From Spirulina subsalsa PCC 9445 (GTDB taxonomy: Bacteria > Cyanobacteriota > Cyanobacteriia > Cyanobacteriales > Spirulinaceae): DNA of 64,000 nt. The position numbers and the translations under genes were made by a program. The DNA is taken from contig NZ_JH980292.1 in assembly GCF_000314005.1 (NCBI RefSeq), forward strand, positions 3,072,021 through 3,136,020. The letters are read 5' to 3'. Positions 1 to 8,681 of the stretch are shown here, piece after piece. Below the pieces are notes generated by a model, which was not told the DNA's origin, searched no databases, and was given only the letters and a program-made list of their open reading frames with translations. Numbering within the stretch: position 1 is the first letter of the stretch; each line of letters begins with the position of its first letter.

Positions 1-2
1 AC

Positions 3-476
3 CTAAGTAAAGAAGACCTCGACCAACGAAAAGCCCTCTTCGGCAAATTTGAGGAAGGATTCCGCCCCCTCAACCCCTACCAGTGGCGCTTAGATGAAAC
101 CCGACTGATAGAAATTCCCGTCACCACCATGCCCCTCTTTAAAATCCCCATCCACTTCAGTTATTTACTCTATCTCAGCGTCTTCTCCCCCCCCTTAGCC
201 AAACTCTACTTTAACCTCGCCCTCACCCTCTGCCGTCTCACCAAAACCCAGCCCTCCCTCCTACTCCACCCCCTCGACTTCCTCGGCACCGAAGATGCCC
301 CAGAACTCGCCTTTTTCCCCGCCATGAACCTCCCCAGTTACAAGAAACTCGCCTACTTGAGCTATTTTGTCGGGGCATTAGGCGATCGCTTTACCCTCGT
401 TCCCCTCCACCAACAAGCCCAAACCCTCGCCCAATCCAGCCTCAAAACCTTTAAACCCCGCTTTGCCCTCAGCTAG
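3..476 (+). CDS. C-terminal part of a polysaccharide deacetylase-like protein (5' end outside window)
   Basis: The reading frame is open from the window edge to a TAG at 474-476, giving about 157 residues of a C-terminal region. Visible segments include EIPVTTMPLFKIPIHFSYLL, LLLHPLDFLG and a terminal helix-rich tail. These resemble the C-terminal part of cyanobacterial polysaccharide-deacetylase family proteins, but the catalytic part would lie upstream and cannot be seen. An internal ATG at 129 is not a likely start because coding continues upstream without a stop. The gene is followed at once by a heptamer repeat tract. The family call is from memory of similar proteins and is moderate at best. 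Confidence 0.45.
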   Translation, partial: LSKEDLDQRKALFGKFEEGFRPLNPYQWRLDETRLIEIPVTTMPLFKIPIHFSYLLYLSVFSPPLAKLYFNLALTLCRLTKTQPSLLLHPLDFLGTEDAPELAFFPAMNLPSYKKLAYLSYFVGALGDRFTLVPLHQQAQTLAQSSLKTFKPRFALS

Positions 477-480
477 TCCC

Positions 481-570
481 AGAGTTGGGGGGCAGGGGGG
501 CAGGGGAGCAGGGGAGAGGCAATCTCCCGACTCCCGACTCCCGACTCCCGACTCCCTGTTCCCTATTCCC
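481..570. repeat. G-rich CAGGGG run plus CCCGACT heptamer repeat
   Basis: A GGGGCAGGGGAGCAGGGG-type run (about 486-520) is followed by four tandem CCCGACT units and CCCTGTTCCCTATTCCCC. The same two motifs recur between genes throughout the window, so this is a dispersed repeat family like the STRR repeats known from filamentous cyanobacteria. Confidence 0.85.
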
Positions 571-720
571 CATTTTTGCTTCATAAAAAGCAAAGAACTT
601 TCCTTGACATTTACTTCTCTTTGTGCAGGCTTTCCTTTATGACCAAAAGATCCCCCATCCTTGGCAAAAAATGAGGAAAACATTACAAAATATTACGAAC
701 TCACAACGAAGGTGAACACA

Positions 721-804
721 ATGCCGCAAAATAATTCGGGAAGGTTGCTGACTCTAACCCAATGTGTAGCAGCATCTGCAACCCTGTTAAGAAAAACCAG
801 TTAA
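721..804 (+). CDS. Possible 27-aa leader ORF upstream of apcA
   Basis: An ATG at 721 is preceded at good spacing by GAAGGTG (a ribosome-binding-like site). The frame runs 27 codons (starting MPQNNSGRLLTLTQC) to TAA at 802-804. The stop lies in the loop of a small hairpin that is followed by a T-run, 45 bases before apcA. It could be a regulatory leader peptide, or chance. Conservation upstream of apcA in relatives would decide. Confidence 0.25.
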   Translation: MPQNNSGRLLTLTQCVAASATLLRKTS

Positions 805-828
805 ATCTCAATCTGGTCTAATTTTTTT
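796..828 (+). promoter_or_regulatory. Hairpin plus T-run in the apcA leader (possible attenuator)
   Basis: ACCAG (796-800) can pair with CTGGT (813-817) around a 12-base loop. A run of seven T follows at 822-828, then the apcA Shine-Dalgarno GGAGGA. The stem is only 5 bp, so the call is weak. Its position directly after the possible leader ORF is what makes it notable. Confidence 0.25.
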
Positions 829-848
829 AAATTGGAGGAATCCATAGA

Positions 849-1334
849 ATGAGTATTGTCACGAAATCCATCGTGAATGCCGATGCAGAGGCTCGTTACC
901 TCAGCCCTGGTGAGTTAGATCGAATCAAAGCATTTGTAACCAGTGGCGCAAGCCGCCTGCGCATTGCTCAAACTCTAACCGAGTCTCGCGAGCGCATCGT
1001 AAAAGAAGCTGGCGACAAATTATTCCAACAACGTCCCGACGTGGTTTCTCCTGGTGGAAACGCTTACGGCGAAGAAATGACCGCCACCTGTCTCCGTGAT
1101 ATGGACTACTACCTGCGTCTGATCACCTACGGTGTGGTTGCTGGTGATGTCACCCCCATTGAGGAAATCGGTTTAGTGGGTGTGCGCGAAATGTACAAGT
1201 CCTTGGGAACTCCTATTGAGGCTGTTGCTCTGAGCGTCACCAAAATGAAAGAAGTAGCGACTAGCTTAATGTCTGCTGACGATGCAGCCGAAGCTGGCAC
1301 CTACTTTGACTATGTTGTTGGTGCAATGCAGTAA
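849..1334 (+). CDS. apcA: Allophycocyanin alpha subunit
   Basis: A 161-aa phycobiliprotein, the usual length for ApcA, starting [20 protein letters not shown]. It forms the core of the phycobilisome with ApcB and binds one phycocyanobilin. The chromophore cysteine sits in the conserved [13 protein letters not shown] segment (near residue 81). The start is fixed by GGAGGA ten bases upstream. It is the first gene of apcA-apcB-apcC. apcE, often upstream in other cyanobacteria, is not next to it here. A 250-bp leader precedes it, as expected for a highly expressed photosynthesis operon. Confidence 0.98.
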   Translation: MSIVTKSIVNADAEARYLSPGELDRIKAFVTSGASRLRIAQTLTESRERIVKEAGDKLFQQRPDVVSPGGNAYGEEMTATCLRDMDYYLRLITYGVVAGDVTPIEEIGLVGVREMYKSLGTPIEAVALSVTKMKEVATSLMSADDAAEAGTYFDYVVGAMQ

Positions 1335-1454
1335 GGGAATCTCCCCACTGTTGAACATAACCCAACCCAATGATCTGATCGCAAGGGCAGCGCCACCATA
1401 AGAACGCCTCCCTGTGAACAATTCTAAGAAATAGGTGAGATAAGGAAATAAACA

Positions 1455-1940
1455 ATGCAAGACGCAATTACCGCCGTTATCAACTCTGCTGACGTTCAAG
1501 GAAAGTACCTTGACGCTGCTGCTATGGAGAAGCTGAAAGGCTACTTCGCCACCGGACAACTCCGTGTTCGTGCTGCTAGCGTAATCAGTGCCAACTCTGC
1601 TGGTATCGTGAAAGAAGCCGTAGCAAAATCCCTGCTGTACTCTGACATCACCCGCCCCGGTGGGAATATGTACACCACTCGTCGCTATGCTGCTTGTATC
1701 CGCGACTTAGACTACTACCTGCGCTATGCCACCTACGCGATGTTAGCTGGCGATCCTTCTATCTTAGATGAGCGCGTTCTCAACGGTTTGAAAGAAACCT
1801 ACAATTCCTTGGGCGTTCCCATCGGTGCTACCGTTCAAGCCATCCAAGCGATGAAAGAAGTCACCGCTAGCTTAGTCGGTCCCGACGCTGGTAAAGAAAT
1901 GGGCGTGTACTTCGACTACATTTCCTCTGGTTTAAGCTAA
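1455..1940 (+). CDS. apcB: Allophycocyanin beta subunit
   Basis: A 161-aa phycobiliprotein starting [20 protein letters not shown]. The chromophore-binding cysteine is in [17 protein letters not shown], and a likely methyl-asparagine site is in the [15 protein letters not shown] segment. It pairs with ApcA to form the trimeric discs of the phycobilisome core. The 120-bp spacer from apcA and shared orientation indicate one transcript. The AAGGAAATAAAC leader before the ATG gives a plausible ribosome-binding site. Confidence 0.98.
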   Translation: MQDAITAVINSADVQGKYLDAAAMEKLKGYFATGQLRVRAASVISANSAGIVKEAVAKSLLYSDITRPGGNMYTTRRYAACIRDLDYYLRYATYAMLAGDPSILDERVLNGLKETYNSLGVPIGATVQAIQAMKEVTASLVGPDAGKEMGVYFDYISSGLS

Positions 1941-2156
1941 GGTCTTGGACTGATCAGCACCAGACTCCGAATCAAGAAAGCAGTTCGGGTAGTCGGCGAG
2001 CGAGTGCTAGTAAGTTAAAGGCTTGTCTATCTGGCTCAAGATAAGTTTTGACCGTCTAGTATTGGTTCGTTAACTCCCGAACTTTGCCATAGGTAGGGAA
2101 ATGTTGAATCCTTTTCCTTTAGGGTCGTCGATTGAAACAAGAGGATAAATCTAACC

Positions 2157-2360
2157 ATGAGAATGTTTAAAGTCACGGCTTGCGTACCGAGTCAAACTCG
2201 TATTCGCACGCAGCGTGAATTACAAAATACTTATTTCACCAAGCTGGTTCCCTACGATAACTGGTTCCGCGAACAACAGCGCATCATGAAAATGGGGGGC
2301 AAAATCGTTAAGGTACAACTAGCCACAGGGAAACCCGGAACGAATGCCGGATTATCCTAG
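2157..2360 (+). CDS. apcC: Phycobilisome core linker (allophycocyanin-associated 7.8 kDa)
   Basis: A 67-aa protein starting MRMFKVTACVPSQTRIRTQR, the usual ApcC size. It is a single CpcD-type linker domain with the conserved ELQNTYFTKLVPYDNW core and is rich in basic residues, as linkers are. It sits inside the allophycocyanin trimer ring and adjusts energy transfer. It follows apcB after 216 bp. That spacer commonly holds a processing or partial-termination signal that sets the lower ApcC dose, but no clear hairpin was assigned here. AGAGGATAAATCTAACC precedes the start. Confidence 0.97.
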   Translation: MRMFKVTACVPSQTRIRTQRELQNTYFTKLVPYDNWFREQQRIMKMGGKIVKVQLATGKPGTNAGLS

Positions 2361-2387
2361 GTTAGAGGGCTTGACTTGAGCTTTTTG

Positions 2388-2415
2388 GGGGAGGTCTTTT
2401 CTGGCCTCTCTTTTT
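2388..2415 (+). terminator. Rho-independent terminator after apcC
   Basis: GAGGTC (2391-2396) pairs with GGCCTC (2403-2408) with one G-T pair around a 6-base loop, followed by TCTTTTT. It lies 30 bases after the apcC stop and closes the allophycocyanin operon. Confidence 0.7.
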
Positions 2416-2461
2416 GCGTGAAGGTTTGATGCTATGATCCTGACGAGAGAAGTTGTGAGCC

Positions 2462-3670
2462 ATGCCCTTGTTAGCTACACTGCGCTATTTATTTCCCTTT
2501 TTTGACCCCGAAGTAATCGACTGGGCGATTGAAGCCCGTTTGTTGCGCTGGTTGACCTTTGTCTGGTTATTCATTGGGCTAGTGATTTTATTCTCGGCTT
2601 CCTACCCTGTCGCCGATGCAGAGATGGGGGATGGACTGTATTATTTTAAACGCCAAATCCTTTGGGTGGTGATTGGTTTGATTGGCTTTAATGGCTTGGT
2701 GCGATCGCCGTTGCGAGACATCCTCAAATATTCCCACTGGCTGTTCTTCCTCTTCCTCGGTTTAATTTTTGTCACCCTCATTCCAGGAGTCGGCATGACC
2801 GTTAATGGAGCCAGTCGCTGGGTCGTCGTTGCCTCCATCCCCCTACAACCGTCAGAACTCATTAAACCCTTCCTCGTCCTCGAAAGTGCCAAAGTTTTCG
2901 GCAACTGGGCAAAACTCCCCTGGGCGACTCGTTTGGGGTGGTTGTCCATTTTTGCTGTTCTCATCGGTGCTATTCTCCTCCAACCCAACCTTAGCACCGC
3001 CGCCCTGTGTGGGATGAGTCTATGGCTGATTGCCCTAGCGGCCGGCTTGCCCCTCTTGCAACTGGGGGGAACCGCCCTCACAGGGATTATTCTAGGAACC
3101 ATTAGCATTTCCACCCAATCCTACCAAAAACGCCGGGTCATGTCCTTCCTTGACCCTTGGCAAGACCCGATGGGGGATGGCTACCAACTTATTCAAAGTT
3201 TACTAGCTGTTGGCTCTGGGGGAACTTGGGGGGCCGGATTTGGCTTATCCCAACAAAAGTTATTTTATTTACCCATTCAGTACACCGACTTTATTTTCTC
3301 CGTTTATGCCGAAGAATTTGGCTTTGTCGGCAGTGCGACGTTATTGGGATTATTGGCGATTTATGGCACCTTGGCGCTGATTGTCTCAATGAAATGCCGT
3401 CAACCTGTCCAGCAATTAGTGGCAATGGGAGTCATGATCTTTTTAGTCGGTCAGTCTTTGATTAATATTGGCGTAGCTACAGGGGTTTTACCCACAACAG
3501 GTTTACCTCTACCCATGTTTAGTTATGGGGGGAGTTCTGTGATTACCAGTTTAGTCTTAGCGGGGTTATTGGTGCGAGTAGCCCGGGAAAGCAACGAGGC
3601 GGAAGTGGTATCCTTGCAAGAACGCCGCCAACAACGCCGAGGGGTTGCTCCCACTGTGATTCAGGAGTGA
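2462..3670 (+). CDS. ftsW: FtsW/RodA/SpoVE family septal peptidoglycan polymerase
   Basis: A 402-aa polytopic membrane protein of SEDS type. Ten or so hydrophobic helices are visible. Family motifs are GASRWVVVASIPLQPSELIK (about residues 116-135), the NLSTA segment after a periplasmic loop, and the C-terminal LPTTGLPLPMFSYGGSS. It polymerises glycan strands from lipid II during division, together with a class B PBP. The N-terminal extension of about 25 residues before helix 1 fits cyanobacterial FtsW. It stands alone between apcC and an M15 peptidase gene, which also concerns the cell wall. RodA is the main alternative; SEDS proteins are hard to assign without alignment. Confidence 0.85.
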   Translation: MPLLATLRYLFPFFDPEVIDWAIEARLLRWLTFVWLFIGLVILFSASYPVADAEMGDGLYYFKRQILWVVIGLIGFNGLVRSPLRDILKYSHWLFFLFLGLIFVTLIPGVGMTVNGASRWVVVASIPLQPSELIKPFLVLESAKVFGNWAKLPWATRLGWLSIFAVLIGAILLQPNLSTAALCGMSLWLIALAAGLPLLQLGGTALTGIILGTISISTQSYQKRRVMSFLDPWQDPMGDGYQLIQSLLAVGSGGTWGAGFGLSQQKLFYLPIQYTDFIFSVYAEEFGFVGSATLLGLLAIYGTLALIVSMKCRQPVQQLVAMGVMIFLVGQSLINIGVATGVLPTTGLPLPMFSYGGSSVITSLVLAGLLVRVARESNEAEVVSLQERRQQRRGVAPTVIQE

Positions 3671-3804
3671 CATCCTCCTCGTGTTACTGAGGGAGTGGCG
3701 GGAGTCCTGGCAATGTTGTTAAATTTTGCTGAGTTACTGACAATTCACCCTAAAATCAGGAAGATGGGTGAATTTCATCGAAATCAGCAAGTCCTGTAGG
3801 CGTT

Positions 3805-5460
3805 ATGTCACAATTAACACCAGACCAACGAAACTATTACTACCTGTTAGAAGCAGAACGAACGGGGGTGCATAAACCGATTTTAGCTGCTCTGCACTAT
3901 GCGCATCGGAAACCCTCCTTGAAGGATGGAGAAACCGGATTAGGAGTCGTCGCCGCCGGATCGGTCATGGAGTCTCATCTGGATACCTTTCCTGAACAGG
4001 TTCAATATGCGGGGAATTTAGTGCGCAGTTTTACCGATCATCTGACCGATCAGGGATGGAAAGGCACCGATTTATGGAATGCAGAACTGGGGCGTTATAG
4101 TAATAGTTTCGTCGAGTTGCTGGCCGATGGCTTCGGGGGATCTCCGGGGAAACCTGTCCAAGGTCGCTTAGAAAAATGCGATCGCGCCGAATTACTCCAA
4201 GCCTACAAAAGCGATACCGAACGGGATTATGAAGGCACCCAAGCGGCTCATAATCTGGTAGAACTGGATCGGGAACTCCTCAGCTTAGTGGAGCGTTTAA
4301 GTCAGTTTTTTATCGGTTTACCCCATCAACGGGATGCTCTACTCGAAGCGGTGCGCATTTGGCGGAAACTGGACTCCGTAGATGCCACCGTGCAATCCCT
4401 CGTCAATAACCCCAGCGCCACCCTGGCCTCTGTCCCTCCCGCCGAGTTGGACTTGTTGCTGAAACAATTTATGCAGCGTGTATCCCCCCATTATGAAGGC
4501 TATCCCCACCAACGGGAAGCCCTGCTGCGTTTAACCCAATATTGGCGGCAGTTGCGATCGCGAGAAGAAGCCATCGCCTCCCTCGAAAAGGACACCTCCC
4601 CCGACACCGGACTAAAACACCTTGATCCCGCCCTCATTGCCTTTGTCGAGCGCATCCCCGAGTTTTATCAAGGTCAAGGCCAACAGCGTAACGCCCTCAC
4701 CGAAGGCTTCCGACTCTGGCGCAATCTCGACTCCCGACAGACCGCCGTCGCCACCCTAGGCATTAACCCCACCCTCCTGGCCTCCACAGGCAACGATCCC
4801 CAAACCCTGCGACAAGTAGCCATGCAACTGGATCACGAACTGCTCAACTTTGTGCGACGAGTTCCCAGCGCCTACCAAGAACAAACCCAACAAAGGGAAG
4901 CCCTGATCCGAATGGTGCAACTGTGGCGGGGTTTAAGCACCTACAACCAAGCCATTGAGTCCCTCACTCAAGACCTGCAACGGATTCAACAACAGCGCAA
5001 AGAAGCCGCCCCCCCACCCAAACCTGTAACGATTGTGGTGCCGAGTCGTCCCGCCCGGTGGACAACCAGCAATATTCAACTTTCCGCCTCCATTATCCCC
5101 AACGGCAACTTTACCTGGACTGAAGCCACCCGAGGAGGAACCCGGATGCCCCCCAATCAGGCCACCGTGGACGCCATTGTAAGGATTGCCACCCTCGCCC
5201 AACAAGCCCGCGATCGCCTTGGTCGCCCCCTCATCATTACCAGTTGGTACCGTCCCCCCCATATTAACCGCGCCGTCGGAGGAGCCAGCCAAAGCCGTCA
5301 CATCGTCGGGGATGCCATTGATTTTGTCTGTGAGGGACTATCCGGCAATCAACTATATTGGTCTTTAGATCCTTGGTGGCCCGGCGGATTAGGGCGTTAT
5401 GGTCACTATCCCAACCTTTGTCATATTGATGCCCGAGGCCATCGCGCCCGTTGGGGGTAA
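3805..5460 (+). CDS. Peptidase M15-type protein with four helical repeats
   Basis: A 551-aa protein in three parts. Residues 1-125 start MSQLTPDQRNYYYLLEAERT and look like a cell-wall-associated domain that includes GVVAAGSV. Residues about 150-400 hold four copies of a roughly 90-residue unit, each with an LxxELLxFVxR helix followed by HQREALLxxxxxWRxL. Residues 430-551 are a DUF882/M15-like carboxypeptidase domain with likely zinc ligands H499 and D506 (SRHIVGDAIDF) and H540 in LCHIDARG. The expected role is trimming peptidoglycan stems. No signal peptide is seen. The repeats are described in the findings. Confidence 0.7.
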   Translation: MSQLTPDQRNYYYLLEAERTGVHKPILAALHYAHRKPSLKDGETGLGVVAAGSVMESHLDTFPEQVQYAGNLVRSFTDHLTDQGWKGTDLWNAELGRYSNSFVELLADGFGGSPGKPVQGRLEKCDRAELLQAYKSDTERDYEGTQAAHNLVELDRELLSLVERLSQFFIGLPHQRDALLEAVRIWRKLDSVDATVQSLVNNPSATLASVPPAELDLLLKQFMQRVSPHYEGYPHQREALLRLTQYWRQLRSREEAIASLEKDTSPDTGLKHLDPALIAFVERIPEFYQGQGQQRNALTEGFRLWRNLDSRQTAVATLGINPTLLASTGNDPQTLRQVAMQLDHELLNFVRRVPSAYQEQTQQREALIRMVQLWRGLSTYNQAIESLTQDLQRIQQQRKEAAPPPKPVTIVVPSRPARWTTSNIQLSASIIPNGNFTWTEATRGGTRMPPNQATVDAIVRIATLAQQARDRLGRPLIITSWYRPPHINRAVGGASQSRHIVGDAIDFVCEGLSGNQLYWSLDPWWPGGLGRYGHYPNLCHIDARGHRARWG

Positions 5461-5489
5461 ATCTTAGACCAGTTAAGGGAACAGGGTAA

Positions 5490-5572
5490 TAGGGAATCGG
5501 GAGTCGGGAATCGGGAGTCGGGAGTCGGGAATCGGGAGTCGGGAATCGGGAGTCGGGAGTCGGGAATAGTTA
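5490..5572. repeat. Heptamer array GGGAGTC/GGGAATC
   Basis: About eleven tandem copies of GGGAGTC or GGGAATC, the reverse complement of the CCCGACT unit seen elsewhere. A CTCCCCTGCTCCCC run follows (5586-5618). The array begins about 30 bases after the M15 gene stop. Confidence 0.9.
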
Positions 5573-5618
5573 ATAATTATCAACTCCCCCTCTCCCCTGC
5601 TCCCCTGCTCCCCTGCCA

Positions 5619-5946
5619 TGACTTGAGACAGAGAATTGCTACAATGAAAGCAAAGACCCCATTGAGCCAAGGCATCTCACAGGGTGCAAAGAGGGCTGTT
5701 CTAGTCAAAACAAGGCAATTCGGTTGAATGGTCGGAGTACAGCAGAAAACTGAGTTTTTCCTAATCCAGAACGATTCCTCTCAGATTTGTGCCGCCTACA
5801 ATTTGGGTTATTGCGGGGAATGGTCTAACCCTGGGTGACAGCAGGTAAGGTTCTAGCCCAGGTCAATGATGGTTTTAACCAACCGCAGATCATCGATTGT
5901 GGGTCTTGTTTGCCATCCCCTTGTCCGTTTCATTGGTGAAAATACT
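5619..5946. other. Intergenic region without a recognised feature
   Basis: About 330 bases between the repeat array and the next gene. No convincing gene, tRNA or terminator was seen. A 27-codon frame starting at 5644 lacks a clear ribosome-binding site and is not called. An ATG at 5866 would extend the following gene upstream, but the internal start is preferred. Confidence 0.5.
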
Positions 5947-6924
5947 ATGTTTTTTCAATATCCCTCCGTTCAACCCATAATTGCTCAAGCACCCCCAGAA
6001 CCAGCCGCTAATGGGGAGGAATCATTTGATTTGATGACCACCGCCTTTATGGCCACCAGTGGTTTATTACTGATTGCTGTGATTGGTCTAGTGGTCTACG
6101 GCAAGTTACAAATTGATAAACTGAACAAGGCCATTAAGTTTGAGGAATATCGCACCAAAGACCTCCAAAAACGGCTGAAATTAGCCCTTAAAACCATCCA
6201 AAAAATGGAAACTAACCCCGACTTAGTTCACTCGCGGGAATTTAACTTAGATTATTTGCGCTTGCGGATGGATGAGGAAGTGTTCCACTATGCCATTGTG
6301 AATCAGGTTAAAATTCGGGTCAAAGACTTGATTTCTGTGGCACTGCGTCCCAATACCGCGAATCATCAAGTCGGGATTGCGGCAACAGGGCGACAAGTGG
6401 ACGAAACCTTTGATGTCACCTATGAAACCGAAGCCCACGGGAAACGAGTACAAGGGGTACTCTTTAGGATTCAGATTAAATTAACTAAATTACCCACTCA
6501 GTCCACCTCAACAACCATTAGCCAAATTATTGATTGTATTGAAAAGTTCCTGAGTCCTAATGAGGATCATGATAATTGGCAACCGACCATTCAAGGAAGG
6601 GTAGCACGGATGGATTGGGATCAAAAAGCGAAACCCACGCCCCTGTTAGTTTTAGAACAGTCTGGGGAAGGGGTGAATGTGAGTTTCCGCACCAATCCCA
6701 ATCGTCGGGCAGGGGGGGCTGAGGACGAGTTAGCACCTGCACCTCCCCCACCACCGACCCGAGGCAGAAGTCAGGGAAAACCTCAAAATCCCCCAGCCGG
6801 GGCTAAACGTCCGTCTTCCCAACGACCCGCCCGTCCTTCTTCTGGTAGCACCGGAGGGGCTTCCAAAGGAACTCCCCGTCGTCCTAATCCCACGGCTAAA
6901 CGCAATCCACCAACCAAACGGTGA
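5947..6924 (+). CDS. Single-pass membrane protein of unknown function with basic Pro-rich tail
   Basis: I do not recognise a named family. With the start at 5947 (MFFQYPSVQPIIAQ) the protein has about 325 residues. One membrane helix is present near residues 28-50 (GLLLIAVIGLVVYG), followed by a helix KLNKAIKFEEYRTKDLQKRL of coiled-coil type. A mixed alpha/beta middle domain (about residues 70-230) follows, then a low-complexity tail rich in Pro, Arg, Ser and Gly after residue 260. A longer form from 5866 is possible but adds a segment with no signal-peptide logic. The tail and single anchor suggest a cytosolic scaffold on the membrane; this is inference. Confidence 0.65.
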   Translation: MFFQYPSVQPIIAQAPPEPAANGEESFDLMTTAFMATSGLLLIAVIGLVVYGKLQIDKLNKAIKFEEYRTKDLQKRLKLALKTIQKMETNPDLVHSREFNLDYLRLRMDEEVFHYAIVNQVKIRVKDLISVALRPNTANHQVGIAATGRQVDETFDVTYETEAHGKRVQGVLFRIQIKLTKLPTQSTSTTISQIIDCIEKFLSPNEDHDNWQPTIQGRVARMDWDQKAKPTPLLVLEQSGEGVNVSFRTNPNRRAGGAEDELAPAPPPPPTRGRSQGKPQNPPAGAKRPSSQRPARPSSGSTGGASKGTPRRPNPTAKRNPPTKR

Positions 6925-7042
6925 TTTAGACCGGGTTTTTAGGTAACAGAGTGTTACAGATTCTTAAGGGTTGACCCACCTTTCCACTATGAGGATTCAG
7001 AGCTAAGGTAAACTAACCGTTAAATCACTAACCCGATTTTAG

Positions 7043-7315
<273 letters not shown>

Positions 7316-7350
7316 AACAAAAACAAACTTTAAATGGTGTGCGAATTAGA

Positions 7351-7384
7351 GGGCAGGGGTTTAACTTGCCCCTTCTTTTTTTTG
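7351..7384 (+). terminator. Rho-independent terminator after psaC
   Basis: GGGCA (7351-7355) pairs with TGCCC (7367-7371) around an 11-base loop, followed by TTCTTTTTTTTT. It sits 35 bases after the psaC stop. Confidence 0.7.
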
Positions 7385-7411
7385 TTGATTCTGCCCTATC
7401 AAACTGTAAAG

Positions 7412-7547
7412 AGGGCTTGCTGAATAACTGGGAAACAGGGAACGGGGAACAGGGGAAATTCAGGTTTTTGCCCTCAAGTCTATTTAATTTGGTATAAACG
7501 GCTAAAAGTCCTAGTAACACTGCTTAGAGAGATATTCAGCAGACCCT
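7412..7547. mobile_element. MITE copy A, 136 bp, with 4-bp target duplication
   Basis: Imperfect terminal inverted repeats are AGGGCTTGCTGAATA (left) and TATTCAGCAGACCCT (right). Both flanks are AAAG (7408-7411 and 7548-7551), a 4-bp target duplication. It has no coding capacity. The interior segment from CAGGTTTTTGCCCTC to CCTAGTAACA is shared with copy C at 33670-33835, so A and C form one subgroup. Confidence 0.85.
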
Positions 7548-7681
7548 AAAGAGGACTATTCATGGTTTACTGTTCCGGATGGGGGATCTCAAGGGGAGGG
7601 AACAGGGAATGAAGACCTTGCGTCTGAAGGTCTTGGTGCGATCGCCTACTGTACTCTTTCGTTCCCCAACTCTTTCGCAGC

Positions 7682-8566
7682 ATGAAGACTCAACCTTTAC
7701 TCTCTCGTCTCATTCTCTCGGGTTTTTTGGTCATTCTGCCCGCTTTAGGAGTCCAAGCTCAAGACATAGCCCCGGTGATGGCTCAAAGCACAGCTTGTCA
7801 GGACTACACCCCCGAAGCGGCCGCCCAAGAAGCCTTACTTATGCAAATGCTCAACCAAGCACGACAACAGGAACAACGCCAAGGATTAGGCAACTTGCAA
7901 CAGTTTTTAACCCTAGCCGAGCGTTTCTTACCTGGTGCGTTGGGCGATCGCGTAAACCTCGGACAAGTGACCAGCATCCTCAATCAAATCATGAGTTGGG
8001 TCGGTGCAGATACTAGCCTGAATCAAGGCGCACCAGACCCGGAAGTTACCCGAGTCATGGAAGTGGTCACGCGTCGTTTAGAACCCCTTTTAAGGCAATC
8101 TGGGGGCAATCTAGACCCCAAACAGGTGGTTAATATCTTAATGGATACCGCCTCAGAAGTTAGAGAAGTGAAAGCCCGATTCCCTCAAAATAGCACCCTA
8201 GACTATCTCAACGGAGAATTAGAAGCCCTGCGCCGTGAATGTCGTTCTGGCGTGAGTCCTCGTCGTTCTACCCCCCCTCCTGCTCCTGCCCCCATCCCCT
8301 CTTCCGGCTCAGGTTTACCTAGTTTACCCCCTCAAGCCGCCAGTCGTTCTGTTCAACTTTATACCCAAACTTGTCAAGACCGAGGGGGTACTATTAGTTC
8401 CTATTTTGAAGGGGAAGATACAGGAGAAGGTCGTTTAGACTATCGGCAAATGTTGCAATGTATCCCCGGAGCTCGTGCGTTAGATTGGGCGGATCTCGAA
8501 AATGATTGTCTGGCGGCCGGAGGAGAATGGCTAGGGGAGCGTTCTGGCCCCATCTGTCGGTTCTAG
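7682..8566 (+). CDS. Secreted protein of unknown function
   Basis: A 294-aa protein with a clear signal peptide (MKTQPLLSRLILSGFLVILP, cleavage near VQAQD). A helical domain follows at residues 40-190 (LLMQMLNQARQQEQRQ, GNLQQFLTLAERFLPG), then a Pro/Ser linker (about 200-220) and a small C-terminal domain with four cysteines (TCQDRGG, LQCIPGA, NDCLAAGG, PICRF) that could form two disulfides. No catalytic motif is recognised. It appears to be a single gene, with no obvious partner next to it. A frame overlapping its start on the same strand is a shadow. Confidence 0.75.
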   Translation: MKTQPLLSRLILSGFLVILPALGVQAQDIAPVMAQSTACQDYTPEAAAQEALLMQMLNQARQQEQRQGLGNLQQFLTLAERFLPGALGDRVNLGQVTSILNQIMSWVGADTSLNQGAPDPEVTRVMEVVTRRLEPLLRQSGGNLDPKQVVNILMDTASEVREVKARFPQNSTLDYLNGELEALRRECRSGVSPRRSTPPPAPAPIPSSGSGLPSLPPQAASRSVQLYTQTCQDRGGTISSYFEGEDTGEGRLDYRQMLQCIPGARALDWADLENDCLAAGGEWLGERSGPICRF

Positions 8567-8589
8567 GATGGGCTAAGTTGTTTAAGGGA

Positions 8590-8668
8590 ACAGGGGAGCA
8601 GGGGAGAGGTTGATTATTTTTCCCGACTCCCGACTCCTGACTCCCGACACCCGATTCCCGATTCCCCT
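8590..8668. repeat. Dispersed G-run and CCCGACT heptamer repeats
   Basis: GGGAACAGGGGAGCAGGGG (8586 on) followed by CCCGACTCCCGACTCCTGACTCCCGACACCCGATTCCCG. It lies between two convergent genes and may also serve as a transcription barrier; no classic terminator is seen. Confidence 0.8.
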
Positions 8669-8681
8669 TCGACTTGGCTCA

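Noticed and set aside
5644..5727. 27-codon frame MKAKTPLSQGISQ upstream of the 5947 gene
   Set aside because: No ribosome-binding site, and nothing links it to the following gene.
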